NCBI GenBank assembly: GCA_023230825.1 | Contig: JALNWO010000041.1 | Span: 1 to 11,635, forward strand | Direction of reading: 5' to 3' | DNA length: 11,635 bases | Source of the DNA: Acholeplasmataceae bacterium | GTDB taxonomy: Bacteria; Bacillota_I; Bacilli_A; Acholeplasmatales; Acholeplasmataceae | Part shown: positions 7,922 to 11,635 of the stretch, one piece after another | How the letters are laid out: the number at the start of each line of letters is the position of its first letter | Numbering within the stretch: the first letter of the stretch is position 1 | Program-made: the position numbers and the translations under genes | The notes under the pieces: model-generated | Databases searched by the model: none | What the model saw: the letters and a program-made list of their open reading frames with translations, nothing else | What the model was told of the DNA's origin: nothing

Positions 7922-8143
7922 ATGGCAAGAGATGATTTAATTGAAGTTGAAGCAAAAGTCATCGAAATATTACCAAACACAAAATTTAAAGTAGAATTAC
8001 TACAAAACGGCCACATTGTTGAGGCCCATGTATCTGGTAAAATCCGTATGCATAACATACGCATTTTACCTGGTGATAAAGTTGTTGTTGAGTTATCACC
8101 ATATGATTTGACCCGCGGCCGGATTACATATCGCCGCAAATAA
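7922..8143 (+). CDS. infA: Translation initiation factor IF-1
   Basis: IF-1 occupies the 30S A site during initiation. The 73 residues, one S1-like OB domain, have the normal length. [38 protein letters not shown] and [15 protein letters not shown] are near-identical to the family consensus. The AAGGAG at 7909-7914 lies inside the end of map, 7 bases before the ATG. The KOW-domain gene (ybzG) found between map and infA in Bacillus subtilis is absent. The stop is fused to the rpmJ site as TAAGGAGG. Confidence 0.98.
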   Translation: MARDDLIEVEAKVIEILPNTKFKVELLQNGHIVEAHVSGKIRMHNIRILPGDKVVVELSPYDLTRGRITYRRK

Positions 8144-8155
8144 GGAGGAAAACTT

Positions 8156-8272
8156 ATGAAAGTAAGAGCATCAGTTAAAAAACGAAGTGAAGATGACATC
8201 ATTGTCAGACGTAAAGGCAGAATCTATGTCATCAATAAAAAAAATAGAAGACATAACCAAAGACAAGGTTAA
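8156..8272 (+). CDS. rpmJ: 50S ribosomal protein L36, zinc-free (C-minus) form
   Basis: This is a tiny gene of 38 codons. The ends [13 protein letters not shown] and [13 protein letters not shown] frame the L36 core RRKGRIYVI (residues 18-26), so the family is clear. Standard L36 (37 residues) binds zinc with C-x2-C-x12-C-x4-H. Here the cysteine positions 11, 14 and 27 are Ser, Asp and Asn, and one residue is inserted before the final basic part, so no zinc ribbon can form. The gene sits in its normal place between infA and rpsM with a strong TAAGGAGG site 7 bases before the ATG, so it looks like the working copy and not a relic. Confidence 0.95.
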
Positions 8273-8284
8273 TGAGGAGGAACT

Positions 8285-8650
8285 ATGGCAAGAATAGCAG
8301 GCGTTGACATTCCACGCGATAAGCGCGTTGTGGTCTCGTTAACTTATATATATGGTATTGGTTTACCATCCGCTCAACAAATCTTAAAAGATGCTGACGT
8401 TGATGAAAATAAACGCGTCAATGCGTTAACGGAAGAAGAACTAAACCGTATTCGTCAAGAAGTAACAAATTATACGATTGAAGGTGACTTACGCCGTGAA
8501 GTCACACTTAATATTAAACGCTTAATGGAAATTGGATCTTATCGTGGAATTCGCCATCGTCGTGGCTTACCTGTTCGTGGTCAAAACACAAAAAATAATG
8601 CACGAACAAGAAAAGGTAAACCAAAGGCAATCGCTGGTAAGAAGAAATAA
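8285..8650 (+). CDS. rpsM: 30S ribosomal protein S13
   Basis: S13 is at the top of the 30S head and bridges to L5 and the 23S A-site finger. The 121 residues begin [20 protein letters not shown]. They include [12 protein letters not shown] (the helix-turn-helix-like part, about 23-34), EGDLRREV, and [20 protein letters not shown] (about 88-107), followed by a lysine-rich tail that reaches the P-site tRNA. Length is as in Bacillus. There is a GAGGAGG 5 bases before the ATG. No S4-type regulatory pseudoknot can fit in the 12-base gap before it. Confidence 0.98.
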   Translation: MARIAGVDIPRDKRVVVSLTYIYGIGLPSAQQILKDADVDENKRVNALTEEELNRIRQEVTNYTIEGDLRREVTLNIKRLMEIGSYRGIRHRRGLPVRGQNTKNNARTRKGKPKAIAGKKK

Positions 8651-8663
8651 GGAGGAATAAAAC

Positions 8664-9050
8664 ATGGCACGTAAAAGAACAACCAAACGTAAAGTTAAAA
8701 AGAATATTCCCCTAGGTGTTGCACATATTCATACAACTTTTAATAATACAATCGTTACCATTACCGATATGGACGGTAACGCAGTTTCTTGGAGCAGTGC
8801 AGGTGCACTCGGCTTTAAAGGAAGTAAAAAATCAACACCATTCGCAGCCCAAATGTCAGCTGAAGCAGCAGCAAAATCAGCGATGGGCAATGGCATGTTG
8901 AAAGTTGAAGTTTCTGTTAAGGGGCCTGGTCCAGGCCGTGAAGCAGCAATCCGCTCTTTACAAGCAGCCGGTTTAGAAATAACCGCTATTAAAGACGTAA
9001 CACCAGTTCCACACAATGGATGTAGACCACCAAAACGTCCTCGTGGATAA
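8664..9050 (+). CDS. rpsK: 30S ribosomal protein S11
   Basis: S11 lines the 30S platform next to the mRNA exit site. The 128 residues include [20 protein letters not shown] (about 19-38), [28 protein letters not shown] and [13 protein letters not shown]. The last contains the universally kept Asn-Gly site and the only cysteine found in any ribosomal protein of this window. The family usually ends PKRRRV, and here it ends PKRPRG. A TAAGGAGG fused to the rpsM stop is the ribosome binding site. rpsD does not follow it, the Bacillota/Mycoplasmatota arrangement. Confidence 0.98.
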   Translation: MARKRTTKRKVKKNIPLGVAHIHTTFNNTIVTITDMDGNAVSWSSAGALGFKGSKKSTPFAAQMSAEAAAKSAMGNGMLKVEVSVKGPGPGREAAIRSLQAAGLEITAIKDVTPVPHNGCRPPKRPRG

Positions 9051-9070
9051 TTGAAACGGAGGGGTAACAA

Positions 9071-10060
9071 GTGAAAGATTTAAAATTTGAAAAACCAACC
9101 GCAGTCGAAGAAATCTCACAAGAAGGACTTAAAGGACGTTTTATCATCCGTCCTTTAGACCGAGGCTATGGAATTACTTTAGGAAACGCACTAAGAAGAG
9201 TTCTGTTATCATCTTTACCAGGTGCAGCGATTGTCAATATTAAAATTGATGGTGTTGAACATGAATTCTCAACAATCGATGGCGTTTATGAAGACGTCAT
9301 GGGTATTATTCTAAATATTAAAAAAGTTATTTTTAGAGTTGACTCAGATGATCCAGATTTCGAGCAAAAATTAGAGTTATACATGGTAGGAGCTGGTAAA
9401 ATTACAGCTGCAGACTTTAATCGAGTTGATGGCGTTGAAATTATAAACCCAGAACAAGAAATAGCAAACCTATCAGAATCAGGCAGACTTTCTATGGAAG
9501 TGACTGTAAGACGCGGTGTCGGCTATGTAAGCGCTGAAAAAAACAAAGTATTCAGTCGAAATGAAAAAAGCGTTATCCCAGTCGATTCAATTTACACCCC
9601 AGTCACTCGTGTTTCATATCAAATCGAAAAAACATTGAGAGATCAAGATGAACTCGCAATGGATATTGAAACAAACGGTGCAATTGAAGCTAAAGAAGCA
9701 CTTGCATTGGCATCAAAAATGTTAATTGATTATTTCAATGTAATTGTCGAAATTAGTGAAACAGCTAAAGAAATAGATTTTATTTATGAACTAGAAGAAG
9801 AACCCATCAATAAAAAATTAGAACTAACAATTGATAAACTCGATTTATCTGTTCGTCTTTACAACAGCCTTAAGCGTTCTGGTATTTCTACTGTCGCACA
9901 AGTTGTCAGTCAAACAGAGGAAGAAGTCATGCGTTTTCGTTCCTTAGGCCGGAAGTCCTTTAAGGAATTAAAAGAAAAACTTGCAGAACATGGTTTAGAG
10001 TTCAAAAACTCTTCTGTCAAAGAATCGAGATTTCATCTAGCAGATGAGGAAAAGGAGTAA
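9071..10060 (+). CDS. rpoA: DNA-directed RNA polymerase subunit alpha
   Basis: Alpha dimerises to nucleate RNA polymerase assembly, and its C-terminal domain contacts DNA UP elements and activators. The 329 residues have an N-terminal domain (about 1-235) with RPLDRGYGITLGNALRRVLL (27-46) and the block IDGVEHEFSTIDGVYEDVMG (59-78). An acidic linker spans about 240-249 and the C-terminal domain about 250-312. The DNA-contact residues are preserved: Arg262 and Asn265 (SVRLYNSLKRSG) and the loop Gly293-Arg-Lys295-Ser296. The start is GTG, with GGAGGGG about 6 bases upstream. The final 18 residues form a charged tail. The rplQ ribosome binding site AAGGAG lies in its last codons. Confidence 0.98.
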   Translation: MKDLKFEKPTAVEEISQEGLKGRFIIRPLDRGYGITLGNALRRVLLSSLPGAAIVNIKIDGVEHEFSTIDGVYEDVMGIILNIKKVIFRVDSDDPDFEQKLELYMVGAGKITAADFNRVDGVEIINPEQEIANLSESGRLSMEVTVRRGVGYVSAEKNKVFSRNEKSVIPVDSIYTPVTRVSYQIEKTLRDQDELAMDIETNGAIEAKEALALASKMLIDYFNVIVEISETAKEIDFIYELEEEPINKKLELTIDKLDLSVRLYNSLKRSGISTVAQVVSQTEEEVMRFRSLGRKSFKELKEKLAEHGLEFKNSSVKESRFHLADEEKE

Positions 10061-10063
10061 ATC

Positions 10064-10420
10064 ATGGCTTATAGTAAATTAGGACGTAACAGCTCACAAA
10101 GAAAAGCATTATTACGTGATTTAGTTACTGACATCATTATTCACGAACGAATTGTTACAACAGAAGCAAAAGCAAAGGAACTAAAAAGATTAGCAGATAA
10201 AATGATTACCTTAGCTAAAGATGGATCCTTAAGTGCGCGGAGACAAGCCGCAAAAACAGTACGTTTTGAAACAGTAACTGAAGGTCAAAATGCGTTACAA
10301 AAACTATTTTCTGAATTGGGACCAAGATACCAAGAAAGAAATGGTGGCTATACTAGAATTATTAAAACAGTCCCAAGACGCGGCGACGCTGCGCCAATGG
10401 CGATTATTGAATTCGTTTAA
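10064..10420 (+). CDS. rplQ: 50S ribosomal protein L17
   Basis: L17 sits at the tunnel exit region of the 50S subunit and closes the alpha operon. The 118 residues start [20 protein letters not shown], contain [20 protein letters not shown] (about 33-52) and end [18 protein letters not shown] then MAIIEFV, matching the short bacterial form. The ATG is 3 bases after the rpoA stop and relies on AAGGAG inside rpoA. The gene is followed within 11 bases by a strong terminator hairpin, so transcription of the cluster probably ends here. Confidence 0.98.
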   Translation: MAYSKLGRNSSQRKALLRDLVTDIIIHERIVTTEAKAKELKRLADKMITLAKDGSLSARRQAAKTVRFETVTEGQNALQKLFSELGPRYQERNGGYTRIIKTVPRRGDAAPMAIIEFV

Positions 10421-10430
10421 TAAACAATAA

Positions 10431-10467
10431 AAAAACATCTTCTACTCTAAGAGTAAAAGATGTTTTT
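10431..10467. terminator. Bidirectional intrinsic terminator between rplQ and the nuclease gene
   Basis: An inverted repeat has left arm AAAAACATCTTCTACTC (10431-10447), loop TAA (10448-10450) and right arm GAGTAAAAGATGTTTTT (10451-10467). Sixteen of 17 positions pair, with one C-A mismatch at 10442/10456. The T-run at 10463-10467 serves the plus strand. The A-run at 10429-10435 becomes a U-run on the minus strand. It lies 10 bases after rplQ and 7 bases after the stop of the convergent gene, so one hairpin probably ends both transcripts. Confidence 0.9.
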
Positions 10468-10474
10468 ATTATAT

Positions 10475-11635
10475 CTAATTTAAAAATTGATTTTTAAATG
10501 AGGGCGGGATATGAGTTGGATCAACTGTAATAATAAATCGATAAACCATACCGTTTGTAAGTAAGAGATGTCCATAAACTTTGTGTGCTAAATCGGGATG
10601 ATCGATATATGGATTTCGGTTTCCTTGTTGGTTGTAAATGACTTCATTACGCGTTCTTTCAAAATCATCGACAGGATCTTCAAGGTGCCATTGCAGGAAA
10701 ACGTCTAATGAGCCAACACTTGGAAAAGTAACGTCCCAAAGGGTGTTCATATAAAAGACAATACGAGCAACATCTCCTCGGTCATCATCGCCAGGGTACC
10801 AGCCACCACTAACATGTCCATAACTAGAAGAGCCCTGACGTGCCGCAAACGGTGAGTTACCACGTGAGGAGTTAACCGATGGTGTTGCGGGTCTTAAGTT
10901 ATGTAAGTCAGAACCAACACCTTTACTGTTATTGTTTACATTGACACCTAAAATAGACTGAGGGACCACATGTTCCCGATTCCAAGTGTTTCCTCCATCC
11001 CATGTTGCAGGGACAGAAAGACGATCATAAATTAAGTAAACGTAACCTTCACGATCTGGATCTTTATCTGTGTCTTGAAGAATATAACGAACATCGCCAT
11101 ATGATTTCAAATTGTAAACACGAATAATATTATAAAGAGCATCTTTTAACGTATCTCCTGTTAAACCTTGGATACCATCATAGTAAGGTAAATAAAGTTC
11201 AGAACCAACAAACTCCCAACGTGCATATAAAATGAGATTTTCCGCAACAGTATCGGTTGTGAAGTTCCACGGATTTCCTTCAAAAGAAGGATGAGGATAC
11301 CAACCAAGCAACTGATAATCTGTTTTTGAAAGAACAGGTTCATTAATTGTATCACCTGCAAAAACAGTTTGATTAGAAATTAATGGGAGTCCACCATTAG
11401 TTTCAAACTGCACAGCATATGTGACCGGTGCGTTAGGTTCCCACTTAGCATATAAAGTCAGTGGTTCAAGAACAACATCTTCGACAAAAGACCAAGGGTC
11501 TTCAGTAAATGAAGGATCTGCATACCAACCATCAAAATAATGTCCTTCTTTCATTAAGACTGGAGGTGCCTCAACAAGACCTTGATATCCCACAGTTTGT
11601 GATGGAATAAGGGGAAGGCCTCCATTTGTTTCAAA
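10475..11635 (-). CDS. Secreted-type endonuclease I family nuclease with N-terminal InlB B-type repeats (N-terminus outside window)
   Basis: The frame is open from the right edge to the TAA at 10475, giving 386 visible residues; the true start is further right. The order is two InlB B-type repeats, then an endonuclease I domain (about 11182-10571), then about 30 C-terminal residues. In the nuclease domain NREHVVPQS holds the general-base His and the metal-ligand Glu of the beta-beta-alpha-metal fold. GSDLHNLRPATPSVNSSRGN supplies the metal Asn, and DRGDVARIVFYM, then DPVDDFERTRNEVIYNQQGN with RNPYIDHP, complete the family pattern (Vibrio EndA/Vvn, Bacillus BsnA/YurI). Those relatives cut DNA and sometimes RNA non-specifically outside the cell. 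The visible C-terminus has no LPxTG and no membrane segment, so any signal or anchor must be N-terminal. An extracellular nucleic-acid scavenging role is inferred. No cysteine is visible. Confidence 0.9.
   Translation of the reverse strand, partial: FETNGGLPLIPSQTVGYQGLVEAPPVLMKEGHYFDGWYADPSFTEDPWSFVEDVVLEPLTLYAKWEPNAPVTYAVQFETNGGLPLISNQTVFAGDTINEPVLSKTDYQLLGWYPHPSFEGNPWNFTTDTVAENLILYARWEFVGSELYLPYYDGIQGLTGDTLKDALYNIIRVYNLKSYGDVRYILQDTDKDPDREGYVYLIYDRLSVPATWDGGNTWNREHVVPQSILGVNVNNNSKGVGSDLHNLRPATPSVNSSRGNSPFAARQGSSSYGHVSGGWYPGDDDRGDVARIVFYMNTLWDVTFPSVGSLDVFLQWHLEDPVDDFERTRNEVIYNQQGNRNPYIDHPDLAHKVYGHLLLTNGMVYRFIITVDPTHIPPSFKNQFLN
11213..11407 (-). repeat. InlB B-type (Listeria-Bacteroides) repeat, copy 2
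   Basis: This 65-residue copy starts FETNGGLPLISNQTV, has the core LLGWYPHPSFEGNPWNF and ends LILYARWE. It is joined to copy 1 by a linker of about 10 residues (PNAPVTYAVQ) and leads directly into the nuclease domain. FETNGGLPLI is identical in both copies, but the underlying codons differ at most third positions. Confidence 0.88.
11438..11635 (-). repeat. InlB B-type (Listeria-Bacteroides) repeat, copy 1, cut by window edge
   Basis: Sixty-six residues are visible, beginning FETNGGLPLIPSQTV, with the core FDGWYADPSFTEDPWSF and the end LYAKWE. These are the marks of the beta-grasp-like B repeat (Pfam Flg_new type) found on surface proteins of Listeria, Bacteroides and Acholeplasma-like bacteria. 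The strand preceding FETNGG is beyond the window, so further copies may lie upstream. Confidence 0.88.

Noticed and set aside
8045..8061. A perfect 6-bp inverted repeat with a 5-base loop (CGTATG...CATACG) inside infA
   Set aside because: It encodes the conserved IF-1 residues RMHNIR, the stem is short, and the TTTT that follows is too brief and offset for a terminator.
7894..8202. Minus-strand open frame of 102 codons across infA and rpmJ
   Set aside because: It covers two strongly conserved genes on the other strand, and its product has no recognisable features.
8273..8284. S4-type autoregulatory pseudoknot before rpsM
   Set aside because: The gap is 12 bases, filled by the ribosome binding site, and rpsD is not in this operon.
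8729..9070. Minus-strand open frame of 113 codons opposite rpsK
   Set aside because: It is antisense to a fully conserved S11 gene with no domain or regulatory support.
11591..11593. GTG at 11593 as the start of the nuclease gene
   Set aside because: The frame stays open to the window edge and the 14 codons upstream encode the conserved beginning of repeat 1, so the GTG is an internal Val codon.
1..11635. CRISPR arrays, insertion sequences, tRNA or rRNA genes, riboswitches or prophage parts
   Set aside because: No spaced direct repeats, transposase-like frames, inverted terminal repeats or tRNA-like folds were recognised. Coding density leaves no space for them.

Overview
The window is the 3' half of the large S10-spc-alpha ribosomal protein cluster of a low-GC, Gram-positive-type bacterium. 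It ends at a bidirectional terminator, beyond which a convergent gene for a secreted-type nuclease runs off the right edge. The gene order is (rpsC)-rplP-rpmC-rpsQ-rplN-rplX-rplE-rpsN-rpsH-rplF-rplR-rpsE-rpmD-rplO-secY-adk-map-infA-rpmJ-rpsM-rpsK-rpoA-rplQ. adk, map and infA lie between secY and rpmJ, and there is no rpsD between rpsK and rpoA. This is the Bacillota/Mycoplasmatota layout. rplP, adk and map end in TGA and Trp is always TGG, so the standard bacterial code is used and not the mycoplasma code. The A+T-rich composition and the InlB-repeat plus endonuclease I gene fit an Acholeplasma/Izemoplasma-like lineage or a relative. That placement is an inference.

Bases 1-10420 hold 23 same-strand genes with gaps of 0-20 bases, two 4-bp overlaps and strong Shine-Dalgarno sequences, often fused to the preceding stop as TAAGGAGG. 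They look like one or a few co-transcribed units. They supply 50S proteins (L16, L29, L14, L24, L5, L6, L18, L30, L15, L36, L17), 30S proteins (S3 tail, S17, S14, S8, S5, S13, S11), the translocon pore SecY, adenylate kinase, methionine aminopeptidase, IF-1 and the RNA polymerase alpha subunit. I see no internal terminator and no stretch longer than about 55 bases without a gene. Bases 10421-10474 hold only the terminator.

Bases 10475-11635 (minus strand) encode the C-terminal 386 residues of a protein with at least two InlB B-type (Listeria-Bacteroides) repeats followed by an endonuclease I family domain with its catalytic residues intact. The N-terminus lies outside the window.

The most noteworthy points are: the two zinc-ribbon ribosomal proteins of the cluster (S14 and L36) have both lost all their zinc ligands; cysteine is nearly absent from the operon except for the Cys4 lid of adenylate kinase; L24 carries an insert of about 10 residues; adk looks divergent and locally GC-richer; and the convergent nuclease has repeat modules. 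I did not find a clearly new multi-gene system. Most of the window is ordinary core housekeeping DNA.
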